The notes: generated by a model from the sequence alone, not told the origin. Shown: positions 1-12,679, numbered from the stretch's first letter. The stretch: 64,000 nt of DNA from Chondrosia reniformis (GCA_947172415.1 OX359197.1:5333673-5397672), one strand, 5' to 3'. Numbers and translations are program-made.

Positions 1-330
1 ACTTCCAACCATGAAAAAGTTGAATCCGGGGCACACCACGCGGAGGTGGGAGTACATCGTGCCCCCCACTCTGCCCAGTAGTGCTCCACGTTCTCAGCTA
101 GGAGGGGAGGAAGATGCGCGGGAACGGCTCGGCGTACCTAGCCGCCCTGTGACCAGTTACTAGATCAAGGTACAAATGCTACGTGTACAATGACCCGACC
201 CTGGCGGACCTCAAACCTTCTTCATTGAGAATCATGACACACCGGCATAGCACCGGAGAACAGTGCGTCACTTTACCTCAAATCAGACCTGCCTTCGTAT
301 GAGATAGGGACCACTGTAGGAATGAGAAGA
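1..330. other. GC-richer patch of unknown nature
   Basis: This stretch is clearly richer in G and C than the AT-rich DNA that follows. Neither strand gives a long open frame; short open pieces on the minus strand are interrupted and I do not recognise them. A second patch with similar composition lies at about 4790-5110, on the far side of the repeat field. They might be the two ends of one mobile element or the edge of a gene left of the window. Nothing firmer can be said. Confidence 0.3.
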
Positions 331-439
331 ATATCACACTAATTAAGCATGTATATATAGTAAAATATGCATGGCTAACATAAATATACATATACACAGG
401 TAGTATGTATTAGTATAAATAATTTAAGAAATGTTGTAA

Positions 440-2600
440 TTAGGCCAAAGAAAAGCTAGTTCAGACCGGCTAAGACACACTAAGAGAGACCAACCAACTC
501 AAACAACAGATGAAAAACTGTGAAACCACTTATAGAACAGGACAGCCAGCTCAAATGACAATAGGACAAAATCAACCAGACTACACCAGAACAAAGTGAC
601 CAGGAACCGCCAAGCTCATAGCTGTAAATCCATGACCAGGAACAATTAACCAGAACAACAGAACAAAGTGACAAATTCAAGTAGATGAACGCAAGTTTGA
701 ACATCTGAAATAGTCCACGCAAACTGTAGAATGAAGAAAAATATAGAATTCAACTGAATAATGTACTCGTAAAATGTAAACATGGCAAACCTTTAAAACA
801 ATAACCAGGAATTCTTCAGTTGTGAATTTCAGAAGATGAAATTAGGGACTGCCAGCTGAATGTTGCAAATCCACAATTGGGATATCCAGGTCAAATCATG
901 CATGCCATATGAAAAGCTTGCAAAACCTGTGGAATGCATGAATATATAATACAACTGAATAATGTACATATATAACATGTCAAACCTTCAAAAGTTGAAG
1001 ATCTTGTGGTTGGTGCTTTCAGTTCTTAAGTAATATCTTGGTTCTGAAGTTAACATTGCTCCATTTTTCTTGCTGAATGCAGTATAAGTTGAAGTATGAA
1101 GAATGTGTTTTTAAATTCACACGGAAGATGAAAATGAGTGATTCACAGTCATCCATGTTTTCTTCCAATAATCATACTGTATATTCTGAATGTCATAAGA
1201 TATTAAAATGCAAAATGCCAATCTTTCTGAATCTATATAAATGCAAGTTACTGAGTGTCTTAATGCCACAAATGCCAATTTCTTGAGTAAATGGTTGCAA
1301 GCAAAAGGCCAATATTGAATGTCTTGAGTATAAATTATAAAAATAAACAGCCAGCTCAAAGTGGCAAGTCAAATAGAGGATATGCATCGGTTGCGCAATA
1401 AAAAGGTCGAAGGTGAATCAATGTATTAGCAGGTATACGGAAAAGCAACAAAAAGCTGTTTTACAAGCTGCTGGAATCATTCTAAATCCTACCAACCTTA
1501 CAAACTAAATAAAGCTATCTTTAAGAACATTACAAGATCGAAATTTTGGCTAAAATGGGATTCTTCCTGAACGTGTTCCTCCTGCCTTTTGCGTGCAAAA
1601 ACAATCGCCCTTTCCCTTTTCAAGAGTTATAATGGCTTTATCTTCTACTAAATATGTTGAAAATTAAGAAGAAAAGTAGCTTTTGTTGGATAATAATCGA
1701 CCTTGTTAAGTACATATCTTTTATATCCAAATAATTGTCCCATCATTCTAATTCGTTGTCGATAAGTTTTTTGGTCACTCTTCAAATCCAAATCGCTTTA
1801 CTTTCTAGTTACCGAAAGTTTCTTTCTTCTATAACGATGATCCTTTTACAGCCCTTTTTCCTATGTTAACATACAGAACCAGATTAACTATTCACCGTTG
1901 ACCCCTTAACCACAGAGTGGGCGTAACTTTGCATATCGTCTATTAAGCACAGAACAGACAGCCAGCTCAAAATGGCAAGTCAAAAACAAAACAGGGACAG
2001 CCAGCTCAAAGTAGCAAGTCGAAAACAAAACATACAACCAGTACAAAATGGCAAATCAGCTGAAAGTGGCATGCAACTCAAAAGAACAGAACAGAAATGG
2101 CCGAGCAGCAATCAAAAGGACAGCCATGCAGCTGCAGCTCAAAGTGACTAGTTAAATCCAGATGTGGTAAATCAAAAAATTAAACAGAACAGGTAGAGAT
2201 AACCAGCTCAAAACTGCAAGTCAGTTCGGTGGCATGTTATAAAACATAACAGAGACGGCCAGTTCAAAGTAGCAAGTAAAAATAGGACGTTAACAGCCAG
2301 TTCAAAGTGGCAAGTCAAAATAGGACGTTAACAGCCAGTTCACAGTGTCAAGTCAAAATAGGACGTTAACAACCAGTTCAAAGTGGCAAGTCAAAATAGG
2401 ACGTTAACAGCTATATAGTTCAAAGTGGCAAGTCAAAATAGGATGTTAACAGCCAGTTCAAAGTGGCAAGTCAAAATAGGACGTTAACAGCTAGCTAGTT
2501 CAAAGTGGCAAATCGAAACAGACCAGGGACCGCCAGGTCAGTGGCACATCAAAAATGGATAGAGGCAGCCGGTTCAAAGTTGCAAATCCACAAAAACATG
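440..2600. repeat. Decayed minisatellite field (CAGCTCAAAGTGGCAAGTC-type)
   Basis: A core resembling CAGCTCAAAGTGGCAAGTC followed by AAAATAGGA recurs irregularly over about 2 kb (for example near 500-680, 1340-1380, 1960-2060 and 2160-2600). The copies are spaced unevenly and have drifted, so this reads as an old tandem array broken up by unrelated AT-rich DNA. No coding potential is seen. Confidence 0.7.
2266..2515. repeat. Well-preserved 38-bp tandem repeat
   Basis: About six head-to-tail units of roughly 38 bp, each with CAGTTCAAAGTGGCAAGTC and ending in AGGACGTTAA. Units differ by single bases or by 4-bp insertions such as CTATATAG. This is the freshest part of the wider minisatellite field around it. 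Confidence 0.85.
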
Positions 2601-2779
2601 GGACATCCAGCTCAAATATTTCAAAGTAGAAGGAAAATAGCCATGACAAACGTAAAGCTTGCAAAACCTGTGGAATGTAGAAAAAATATATAATGCAACT
2701 GAATAATAATCTACATATAAAATTGCATGTCAAACCTTCAAAAGATGGATCTGGTTGCTTGGTGCATTATTCTGTTCTG

Positions 2780-4440
2780 AGTAATTTCTTTGCTGAAGTT
2801 AAAATAATTTCTTTGAATTTCTTTGCTGAAGTTTGCTGAAGTTGAAAAAATTTTGCTGAAGTTGAAAAATTCTTTGCTGCATGGAGTTAAAATTGCTGAA
2901 GTTAAAAATTCTTTGCTGAGGTTAATAAATTCTGAGTTTGCTGAAGTTCAAAAAATGTCTTTGCTGAAATGAAAAACCTTTGCTTAAGTTAAAAATTTCT
3001 ATGCTGAATTTCTTTGCTGAATTTCTTTGCTAAAGCTCTCTTCTGAAGTTAAAAATGTCTGCTGAAATTAAAAAATCCTTTGCTTAAGTTAAAAAAATTC
3101 CTTTGCTGAAAATTTCTTTGCTAAAGTTCTTTGCTGAAGTTTAAATTTCTGAAGTTAAAACTGTCTTTGCTTGCTGAATTTAAAAAAATCCTATGTTAAA
3201 GTTAAAAAATGTTAAAAATATTCTTTGCTGGAGGTAAAAATTCCTTCTGAAAATTTTTTTCCTGAAGTTAAAAAAATTTTTTCCTGAAGTTCTTTACTGA
3301 AGTTAAAAAATTTCTTTCCTGAATTTTTTTGCTGAAGTTAAAAATCTTTAAAAATGCCAAAAATCTGCCAAAAATTTTAACCGCCAAAAATCTTGAAAAA
3401 AGCCAATCTTCAAAAAAGTCATACAATCTTAATCTTGAAAACTGCCATGAAAAATGCCTTAACTCCACATACTAAAATACATATCACCCATATGCACAAA
3501 AACTTACCTTCAACATAAGAAACATAAAAAAAGTTAAAAATTCTTTGCTAAAGTTAAAAAAGCTTAGAAATGCCAAAAATCTTGAAAAAAGCCAAAAATC
3601 TTGATCTTGGAAAATGCCAAAAATCTTGAAAAAATGCCAATCTTGAAAAAGCCATACAAAACTGCCATGAAAAATGCCTTACTAAAATACATATAATCAT
3701 ATGCACAATAACTTACCTTCAACATAAAAAAAGTTAAAAAATCTTAATGTCAAATTTCTTAAAAATGTCAAAAAGTCTTGATCTTGAAAAATGCCAAAAA
3801 TCTTTCTTGAAAAATGCTCAAATATGACAAAGTGGAAGGAAAATAGCCATGACAAACATAAAACCTGTGGAATGTATATACGTATATAGAAAAATATAAT
3901 GCAACTGAATATATATACATTCAAAATTTCTTTCCTGAATTTCTTTGCTGAAGTTACACAAAAATGTTAAAAATATTCTTTGCTGAAGTTAAAAAATGTT
4001 AAAAATTCTTTGCTGAAGTTCTTTGCTGAAGTCTGTATGTTAAAAAATTCTTTGCTGAAGTTAAAAAATGTTAAAAATTCTTTGCTGAAGTTCTTTGCTG
4101 AAGTCTGTATGTTAAAAATTCCTTTACTGAAGTTAAAAAATGTTAAGAACATGCCTTTGCTGAAGTTAAAATGTTTTTAAAAAAGTCTTACTGAAGTTAA
4201 AATTCCTTTGCTGAAGTTAAAAAGATGTTAAAATTCTTTGTTGAAGTTAAGATGCTTTTAAAAAATTTCTATCCTGGTTGAATTTCTTTGCTGACATAAA
4301 AATGTTAAAAAAATCCTTTGCTAAAGTTAAAAAATTTCATTCCTGAAGTTCTTTGCTGAAGTTAAATTAATGTTAAAAATTCTTTGCTGATCATGAAGTT
4401 AAAAAATGTCTTGGCTGAAATTAAAAATTAAAAATTCTTT
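2780..4440. repeat. AT-rich array of TTTGCTGAAGTTAAAAA units
   Basis: Dozens of degenerate copies of a ~18-22-bp unit (TTTGCTGAAGTTAAAAAT) run through this stretch. Two sub-blocks, near 3990-4070 and 4070-4130, repeat at a higher order of about 72 bp. Short open frames on both strands here are only translations of the repeat and are not genes. Confidence 0.85.
3345..3850. repeat. GCCAAAAATCTTGAAAAAT-type repeat, left block
   Basis: A second simple unit, GCCAAAAATCTTGAAAAAT, is interleaved with the TTTGCTGAAG array here. Each cluster is followed by a similar tail with CATATGCACAA and AACTTACCTTCAACATAA, so a composite unit of a few hundred bp seems to have been duplicated three times (near 3345-3530, 3560-3740 and 4448-4690). 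Confidence 0.7.
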
Positions 4441-4447
4441 GCTGGAC

Positions 4448-4690
4448 TTAAATGCCAAAAATCTTAAAAGCCAAAAATCTTGATTTTGAAAAATGCCAAA
4501 AAATGCCAAAAATCTTTAAAAAATGCCAAAAATCTTTGATCTTGAAAAATGCCAAAAATCTTGAAAAATGCCAAATTTTGTACAATCTTAATTTTGAAAA
4601 CTGCCATGAAAAATGCCTTAGCTCCACATACTAAAATATATATACAATCTTCCATATGTACAAAACACTTACCTTCAACATAAAAGCTAA
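4448..4690. repeat. GCCAAAAATCTTGAAAAAT-type repeat, right block
   Basis: Third copy of the composite described at 3345-3850, with about eight GCCAAAAATCTT units and the same trailing CTTACCTTCAACATAA segment. Confidence 0.7.
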
Positions 4691-4789
4691 CAAATACATG
4701 ACCATGACCAATTTCCACCAAAATCCTCAGAAACCAATGCAAACGTATGCAAATGCCTGAAGTGTATGCAATGCAATTACCTTAAAATG

Positions 4790-5110
4790 GGCTGCCTAAA
4801 ACAGGGACTCCGGTCAGAGCTTCTCTTCGCCGAGTCGGTGGGTACTAGTCCCACACACTGCTTCCAGACCATCAACCTCGATCTTCGGGAGAACAAACGC
4901 ACAAAGGCGAGTTTGTAGGGAGGAACAACTCCGGATCCTAGGCCATAATGGAGAAGACCATCCCCCTCAGAGAAATCTCAAGTCCTTCAGCAGTACATGG
5001 TCCCATGACCGTACTCCAAGCCATGGTTGTCGCACCAAATTCCCGGAGGCTGGCGAACCGTATACTCCGGCGCTGGACAGAGCGGGGCCCGAAGGCCAAA
5101 GAATGAAATT
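4790..5110. other. GC-richer patch of unknown nature
   Basis: About 320 bp with markedly more G and C than its surroundings. A minus-strand frame stays open for about 50 codons at the left part, but it has no recognisable domain and no clear start. It resembles the patch at 1-330 in composition only; no direct homology between the two could be established by eye. Confidence 0.3.
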
Positions 5111-7440
5111 TGCTAGGATCTATTTATAATAAACGTAGTTTTTCGTAAATGATTTTCTGGTGGCAAGTTCGAGAACAATAGGTACGTGTAGTACATCTAT
5201 TCAGCTATTGAACGAAGATTTTTGCTGCACGTCAAAATAAGTGTTCGCGAATAATGGATGTACAAATGGTACATCCATTCAGCTATTTACCATATGAATA
5301 CTTCTGCTTCATGTCAAGTTCGGCAACAATGAGTATATTCAGCTATACAGCTATTCAGCTCACAAAACTGGTAAACAAGTACGACCTTCTCCATAGAAAG
5401 AACATTTTCAGTGGAGTCACAACAATGCAGCCACGCCCTTTTTCATTGACTCGTATTCTCCCGTGCTTGGCATGAAGCTACGTATTATGCTTACAAAAGC
5501 AGTTCATTTATTATAATGTAATACGTATATATAGTTTTATTGAAGGTGAAACATTATTTGAACAAGGTTATAACGTGCTATATACTGAAGGCGAGACAAT
5601 ATTTGAACAAGGTGAACATTTAATTATGCTTTAACGATTAAAGTTCTTGTTCACTTTAATAAAGGTATGCACGCGCGCTCCCAATTTTGTGTATAACTAA
5701 TTGTTTTGCACAAATTCGATTGGTATTCCTTTCTGAGCTCAAGCAAAGCATTCAGTGTATTTGATAACAAATTTTGGCTGAGAAATTAACAGACATGTAT
5801 ATATATACGTATATAAGATAAGACAGCACGGCTCGAAATGACAACACATTAATTAACTCAGAAAGACTTAAAGTTAAAATGTACAGTACTGTAGACATAC
5901 AGCTTCATAAAGTTAAAGTTCAGACACTGTATACTAAACGACATTTAGTGTAATATATAGTCTAAAAGTGCCTGTTGTACACTTTCATATGATCATGATC
6001 AGACTAATGCCCAACTATATAAGTTATAGTGTTCTAATTATTCAATTTTGCCTTGATGTAAAGATGGATCGCAGAGCTGTACTATTATAGAGCAATGTTA
6101 TTTAGGTGTGACAACTAAAAGTTGTATATAGTCTTGTTAGACAGTATGAACTCAAATGGTTTGAAGTCATGATTAGAATCAATAAATTTTGAGGTTGTAT
6201 ATGTCATTGCAAATGAAAATATATACATTTCTGCCATGTTTGTCAGTCAAGGCCAATTTCAATGAAAAATGCAAGTTCCCATTGTCCAAGTCAAGGGAGT
6301 ACATATGCATTCTGTTTATAACCACATTTTGCATGGTGTCTAGTATACTCATCACTGTACTATAGACTCAATAATTAATTAGAGAACATTGTTAGAATCT
6401 TCTAGTTGAGGTGGTCTGTTATGAAGCAATACCATGCAATACGGGTCATGATCAGGGTCAAGCTATTGTAAACAACTACGTAAGTATATAACGTAATTCT
6501 ATGACAGGAAAAGGATACAAATTAATAAAAGTACCAAAAGTATAGTTACATTCTTTAATTAGCATTATATGTTTGTTTCCATATTAAGTTTTTTACCGGT
6601 GCATTGTACTCCGCATGTGTAGATCACATTAAAATCAAGAAATATAATGGTAATATCAATGTATAAAAATAACACATGAAATAAATAATCTGCAAAGACT
6701 GTACAGTGAAGATACTTGAGCCAATTAGCACAATTACTATACAGAGAACATGCATGCCTTTGGATACAAATAAAAGACTGTACAAGTGTAAAACTTGTGT
6801 GCTGGTAAGTGGTGGCCCATTTCATGTTAAGTTACAGTGCAGATATTAAGGGAGTCTTTGGTTTAGATTCCAACCACTGTGCAAGGACTAGCAGACATGC
6901 CTCTTCTCCAACTACGCACGTAGGTCTGATAACTCTTGATAGTCAAAATCATCAAACCCTAGTCTTCTACAGTTTATCCTGTGAAGTCATAGACACCTGT
7001 TGCAGTTCACATTTGGTCTGTGGAGGAGACAGTATAACAATCCATTAGCATGAGACTTTCAACAGCTGAACAAATTAAAGGGAAACGTTTCTTATGGGCA
7101 TTGTAAAATAGTTCTACCTACATACTACAACAAGTAGAGAAATACATACTTTACCAGTTGTTCAAGAATTCATGCAATTCTCTAAGGTAACACCTGGTTA
7201 GAGCAGACAAGGAAGAAGTACACTCAATTTAGGCCATTTTAGTTTCTATTTGACAATCTACAGATATTTTACTAACCTGAAGCTGATGTAATGTCAACAC
7301 TGCATTCAAAACCACTGATTGATCCATAATGATAAATTCATTTAATTCCAAACATTCAGGATAAAACATTAGGTGACTGCACTCTTTGAAGTATTAAAGC
7401 CCACCTTACGTATATTTCCTCATATCACAGTACCTATTGG
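5111..7440. other. Non-coding AT-rich stretch
   Basis: No exon, RNA gene or clear repeat could be supported here on either strand. The short open frames near 5254, 6565 and 6809 have no recognisable domain and show ordinary AT-rich composition. Confidence 0.5.
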
Positions 7441-7604
7441 CTAGTAGCTGAGGAGCTTTGATATCCAACCATTTTCCATCAACCTCCATCAGTATTTCCA
7501 AGAGGAAACTCCATTTAATGGGAAGGTGTGATCAGCAGAGGGATTTAGTTATTCAGGCATTCAAGGAGTGGAGAATAGAGAGGATTGGAGCACCACTAGA
7601 GGTA

Positions 7605-7813
7605 GGCTCTGGATACTATAACCTCCTGGAAGGAGGCAGGAGATAGCTCTGGATACTGTAAACTCTTGGAAGGAGGTAGGTGACAGCTCTGAATACCGTA
7701 ACCTCCTGGAAGGAGGCAGGAGATAGCTCTGGATACTGTAAACTCTTGGAAGGAGGCAGGAGATAGCTCTGGATACTGTAAACTCTTGGAAGGAGGCAGG
7801 AGATAGCTCTGGA
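7605..7813. repeat. 40-bp minisatellite, five units
   Basis: Five head-to-tail 40-bp units built on AGCTCTGGATACTGTAAACT and CTTGGAAGGAGGCAGGAGAT, followed by a partial sixth. Units 1 and 3 share a CCTCCTGG variant and units 2, 4 and 5 share CTCTTGG, so a two-unit higher-order pattern is visible. Confidence 0.9.
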
Positions 7814-10051
7814 GTCTACAAACAAGCGAAGGATTATTATCAAATGGAAAACTGATGGAAAACTGATTAAAGCTTCTTAATGTAGGCTATAAGCTGGGAT
7901 CCAATAAGAAACAGCAAAATTTAAAGAATTGACGACACTTTCTGTCAAAAGTATTTCAACCAACCAATCAAATCTTTTTAGGTGGAAGGAGCTTATTAGC
8001 CAAAAAGGCTACTCTACTCTATAAGGAGCCCACCATTCAATTCATTTTCATACCAATGAATACCATTCCATACAATCAAGATAAATTACAATACTACAAC
8101 AAATTACAGACTTACTATTTCAATGGGCAATGCCCTCTGCATATGTTTAATGACCTGGGGTTGCAGTTAGCTACCTTCACCTTCATAGGTAGTTCTATAA
8201 CATGGATACAGTACATATCAGATACATATTGTTATGTGGTAACTTCTAGTATGTTTTGCTCTAAAATTCACAAAGACCAAATCCACACACATACAAGGCA
8301 AGCAAGACAAGATTGTTTACATGTTCGTTCTATTGTGCATAACTCATTTAAAATTGACCTCAAATGATTCACTTTCTCCCAAAATACGGATTCTCCATTG
8401 TAATATGCTTAGCAAAAATTATACAGTAATATACACATATATTCTGTATAAATGCTGACCTCTATGGAATGATGCAGGGCATGACTCTGGTTGCCTTAAT
8501 TTGGCCTAAGAAGAGGAATTCAAGAAACAAGATTTATAGTCAACACAGTATGTATTCCAAACTCAAAAAATATTCATTAGGCACAAATTTAAAGTATTTT
8601 GGTACTCCTAAATACAGTTATGCAAAGTAAAGGATATTTATTACTCTTCAATGAACCACAAATATGAAGTGTTCCATATTCACACACTTACTCTCTCGAT
8701 CTCGGCTTCCTTTTGAGCTAATGTCAACCTCTCTATTATAAGACCAGTTCCTTATATATGTATCTAAATCAAGATGTACAGACCTACATCAGTTATCCTT
8801 CGGAGCACACACACATTCAGTTGATTAAACAAAGTGAGGACTGTTCTGTGTTATTGAGTAAATTAACGGTTTTCAATTCCCCCACTACAAACAGTAACCA
8901 TAGCAACACACACTGATAAGAGAAGACATGTGACATTGACAAACTTTCCTCTTCAAAATATGTGTAATTACATCTCAGCCCTAAACAATAAAGTGGTTCA
9001 TTATAACAAGCCCTAATGACCAGAGCTGATAATGAAGTAGTCATATGTATTGTTCGTATATTGCATTCTTATTAATCCGAGGCAATTGCAAGATCTGTTC
9101 CTCTTCTGTTATATGAGCCCTTTCTGTTTCTTCTTATTCTTAGCAAGCACTCCTTCCAACGGGTCACCTTATCTTGTAGTCCTCTCACACAGGTCATTTT
9201 CATCTCTGATCCTGTTTTCCACAACTCACTCAAATACTGAATGTATCTTGTAAAGGAACAACAGGTTTTACATCAAGTGCTACTGTAGGTCATTATGAAG
9301 CAACATATATAGAGGAGGTTAGAAAATCAGTTACTTTCAAAGCTTCATTTTTGCTCTGTTCAAAGCTTCATTTTTGCTCTTTCAACCTTCAGTTCAGCTG
9401 AATACTGCAGAAATATAACAATTAGTATACGTATACGTATATTAACAACAAAGTCAATAATGCACAAAATTGAGTAAACTGATCATGACAATATATAGAG
9501 GCTCACTGTTGTATCCAAGCTAACACAAACAAAACAATTATTTGAGCAATCACACAGCAAACAGAATATTCCAGTAAACTCATAGATACATAATGCAACA
9601 TAACTTGTTGATATGGTCTAATGCTGACATAGCAATTGTATTGTAAATGGCAACAAAACAGTTCAGCTATGGAACAATCAAGTTAGATGTCAAGTCAAGT
9701 CAAATCTGTATGTTGCCCTTCACTTGGCATGTGATGACGTGTTTATGCAATTCCATGATGCACCATGAAACTCTCACTCTATTATATAGTGCTATACTAT
9801 ATGCTAATATATATATAGTGTCTCACAACATCTATATATACGTACACCTATATATAATATCTCTCAAAGCTACTAATCAGCTCTATTAGTACGTATATCA
9901 TTTTTCAGAATTTTAAATTTATCCCAAACTGCGTACAGTCAATTAAACAATACATTACAAAATTAATCTCAATTAAAATTTTGATACAAAATTGTAAAAA
10001 GAAGTCAACTTTCAAAGTTCAATGAATCTTGAATGTTTCTGGCAATTCCCT
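7814..10051. other. Non-coding stretch
   Basis: No gene can be supported. The only regularity is a short direct repeat of TCAAAGCTTCATTTTTGCTC near 9338-9380 and some TATATACGTATA-type simple sequence. Confidence 0.5.
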
Positions 10052-10319
10052 TCAGATTAACTCATTATTATTGAGGGCATTCAGAAGTTCCTTTAATTCC
10101 CAGCCATTGTTATTGGTCCATATCTTAAAAAGAATTAAACATTTTCTGTCATCCCCTTCTTCGTCAGAGTTAAGAACTCTCTTAAAATCCGGATGTTCCC
10201 AAGTGCCCAGAGTTTTAGCAAGGGGTTCAATCTTTTGGTGGATCTCAGTTTTGACAGTTAAGTCAGCCAACACAGGAATCACTTGATCTCTCAAATGACT
10301 ACTATACCAATCACCACAC
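10052..10319 (-). CDS. Terminal exon of a death-fold protein
   Basis: The minus strand shows a splice acceptor (GTTGTGTACAG) at 10320, then an open frame of 88 codons with stop at 10052. The peptide has the layout of a helical death-superfamily domain: a leading helix with VLADLTVKTEIH, then LAKTLG, then a C-terminal helix pair with KIWTNNNGWELKELLNAL, which resembles the W..(G)..(T)..L..AL ending of death domains. It may be the last exon of the same gene as the death-domain exon at 10790-11029, but the splice phases between the two could not be settled. The family call rests on pattern only. Confidence 0.5.
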
Positions 10320-10567
10320 CTGTACACAACACATCCATATAAGAAATACAATATTACAGTACTAGTAATTTGTGATTCCAATCTTAAAACTTAAGGTATT
10401 ACAAATTTGTGACTTTTTAAACAAGTACGACTCATAACAACATTGTGAGATCTATTAGTACAAACTCCACATAGAAGCATATACACTCCTCAGAAAACAG
10501 GCTAGTTGACAGAATACTGGTTAGTGTTGGCTGTGGAGATACTAATCCTCCAATAAGGTCAAAGGTT

Positions 10568-10598
10568 AGGGGGTGCTCTGAGTGTTGAAGCACCCCCT
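10568..10598. other. Short perfect hairpin
   Basis: AGGGGGTGCT and its exact complement are separated by 11 bases. It is the only G-run hairpin in the neighbourhood. Its role is unknown, and it lies between the two minus-strand death-fold exons. Confidence 0.4.
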
Positions 10599-10789
10599 CC
10601 AAATTTGAGTTTGTATCAGCAATATTTTAAACTTTTGGCATACTGTACGTAATATCCAAAAGCCTCATAGCCTTCCCCCCATATACGTAACTTGGCACTC
10701 CCCTTAAAACTATCCGCCCATTCAGTACTGAGCAAGCTACAAGCAGTAATGCTCAAGTACTACCAAATCACTGGGACTACATGACACTG

Positions 10790-11029
10790 GTGTTATCTTT
10801 CGCCTTATCTCATTGGCAATATCTCCCTTGTCAAGTATTGGGTTGCAGAAGATAATCCCAAGTGGGGCTCACTTCTACCCCATCCACCATCTTCTTGCCA
10901 CCATCAATCCAAGCCTTGATGACCTTGTTAAGGTTATGTGCCAAGTTACGGGACATGGACACTTCCAGCAGTATGGCTGTATTCTCCTGGCTAAGAAGAA
11001 TGGTCAGTTCCTTCCATTTATCCACCATT
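10790..11029 (-). pseudogene. Death-domain exon with a frame break
   Basis: After an acceptor (TATTGCCTAG) the minus strand encodes a typical death domain: VDKWKELTILL, then LAHNLNKVIKAWIDGG, then the hallmark SPTWDYLLQ. Immediately after this, near 10836, the frame stops. The expected continuation (ILDKGDIANEIRRKI, a normal last helix) follows in another frame and is recovered if one A is removed. So the exon carries a one-base insertion, or the assembly has an error there. Death domains act in oligomeric signalling adaptors. The host gene is otherwise unknown; it could continue into the exon at 10052-10319. Confidence 0.6.
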
Positions 11030-11229
11030 CTAGGCAATATAAGCACCGTCGAGACTAGGGGTATTAATATACACTAACTGTGTATAGTGATACCAAATAC
11101 TAACAAACACTGATCAATTGATGCACATACACCATCCATGGCCAGTTAGTAGGTCTCTTCCGTCGCCATTTTTGATTGCTTAGCTCTAAGGGAAAATCCC
11201 TTAGCTCACTACTACTACTACTACATGCT

Positions 11230-12679
11230 ACTACTACAGTGGAGGGAAATCGAATGGCCGTGGCTGAATCTTGAAAAGCTGGATGTGTTCTCATTTGGTG
11301 TCTGCCTTGCCTATATTCTCTCTCACACATGGCCCAATCCTGATCATCCCACTATAACAGTAAAAGGGAAGATTACAGCCTATAAGTGAATATCGACGTC
11401 GCCAAGCCCAATTTGAAAGGTTTAATTAAAGGGAACAGGAATTGTTCCAATCATTAAGAGTTGCTTAGAAGATGATATGGTTAACCGCCCATCTAGTGCT
11501 GCCATCCTTTCAGAGTTGAAAAGGATTCCCAAACCTAATATTTTAAGTCCCAAGAGAAATTCCCTGAGGAGAAAGATGCCCTCATTAGCCAATTGCATCA
11601 GCAAGTTAAGGATATGCAGAATATAAAGGATCAAGATAAAGAGCTCATGAGAAAATTTTGCTTTGAGAAAGAGGAGCTTCGAAAGAAAGATGAAAAGCTG
11701 AAGCTAGAAAACCAGGATCATGAGAGACAAAGAAACATCAAGCACTTACAGTAAGTCAATGTGTATGTAATGAGCATGTCATATTTAGCTCTCATGCAGG
11801 CTCCACAATTATATTATATACATATGTACAAGTATACCATTCTTGTTGCTATTTTTATACAATGTCTGTAGTCATTGAATGTGATACCTACTAAGGTGTC
11901 TTATAAGGTCAAACAGAATATTCTACATAATGATAGCAAGAAATTCTTCAATGGCATTTCATTGAACAAAAATTGATTCCTTGCAGTTGCAGACAATTTC
12001 AATAGCCAAGTCTTCATTTTTCATCAGAATGGAAAGATTGACAGAGTCTTTAAAGTCAGCACCTCAGATGATGACATAGCAATAGCTGATTTCAATGGCC
12101 AATTGTTGCTGCTGTACTCCAAAAGAGGAGCCCACAGAATGATGATAGAACTGGATGGACAACCAACCAGTGTCACAGTCAGTTTGATGGGGAACTACTA
12201 CATCTACGTATATACCAGAGAAACATGCAATTTTTGTCTATCGGGAAAATGGAGTCTACTTGTTTAATTTTGACCAAACGTGGTTGCAAAACACACCTTC
12301 AAAATCAAAATTTGAAATGAGAAATCCATCAGCCATTTCAGTAAAAGGAGACAGGATTTATATTGTAGAAGAACTGAGAAGACTAGTTCACATATTCACC
12401 CAGGATTTTGAATACATTCAAACATTCCAAACCTCTTCCAAGCCAAGATATTTCTCTGTTGGTTATGACCTCTATGTAGTTGCAGAAAATTTGGGCAGTA
12501 AATTTAATTTTTACAGTACTGAAGGTTATCAGCTTCATACAATGTCTCTGGGAGATATAGTTTGGTGTCAAGGAGTTGTACTGGACAACCAAGGTGTGGT
12601 GTAAGTCAGTGATGGAGAAGGGAAAATTAATTCTGTCACTATAAGACATCTAGATGTGAAATCAAACCCAGTCAAATAA
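11230..12679 (+). pseudogene. Decayed kinase / coiled-coil / NHL-like gene
   Basis: Three parts lie in order. (1) From about 11277 the frame reads KLDVFSFGV, the kinase subdomain IX motif, then a piece like SEYRRRQAQFERF in another frame, then SCLEDDMVNRPSSAAILSEL near 11450-11515, which is the RP-containing end of a kinase domain. (2) 11552-11750 encodes a charged coiled coil. (3) 11987-12679 encodes an NHL-like propeller (motifs VADNFNSQVFIFHQNGKI, DLYVVAENLGSKF, VSDGEGKINSV). A canonical GTAAGT donor at 11751 and acceptor at 11986 bound an intron, so this is not a retrocopy. At least four breaks are visible: frame changes near 11385, 11540 and 12225, and a TAA at 12602 where the pattern expects tyrosine. 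Ser/Thr or TKL kinase is the likelier type; no N-lobe is visible upstream. Confidence 0.7.

Noticed and set aside
3967-4180. Lys/Leu- or Phe-rich small proteins on both strands
   Set aside because: They are six-frame products of the TTTGCTGAAGTTAAAAA array.
8056-8367. 103-codon plus-strand frame as a gene
   Set aside because: It has no recognisable domain, no similar sequence in the window and no splice or codon signal beyond chance in AT-rich DNA.
10568-10598. Transcription terminator hairpin
   Set aside because: It looks like a GC hairpin, but it lacks a T-run, and intrinsic terminators are not expected in an animal genome.
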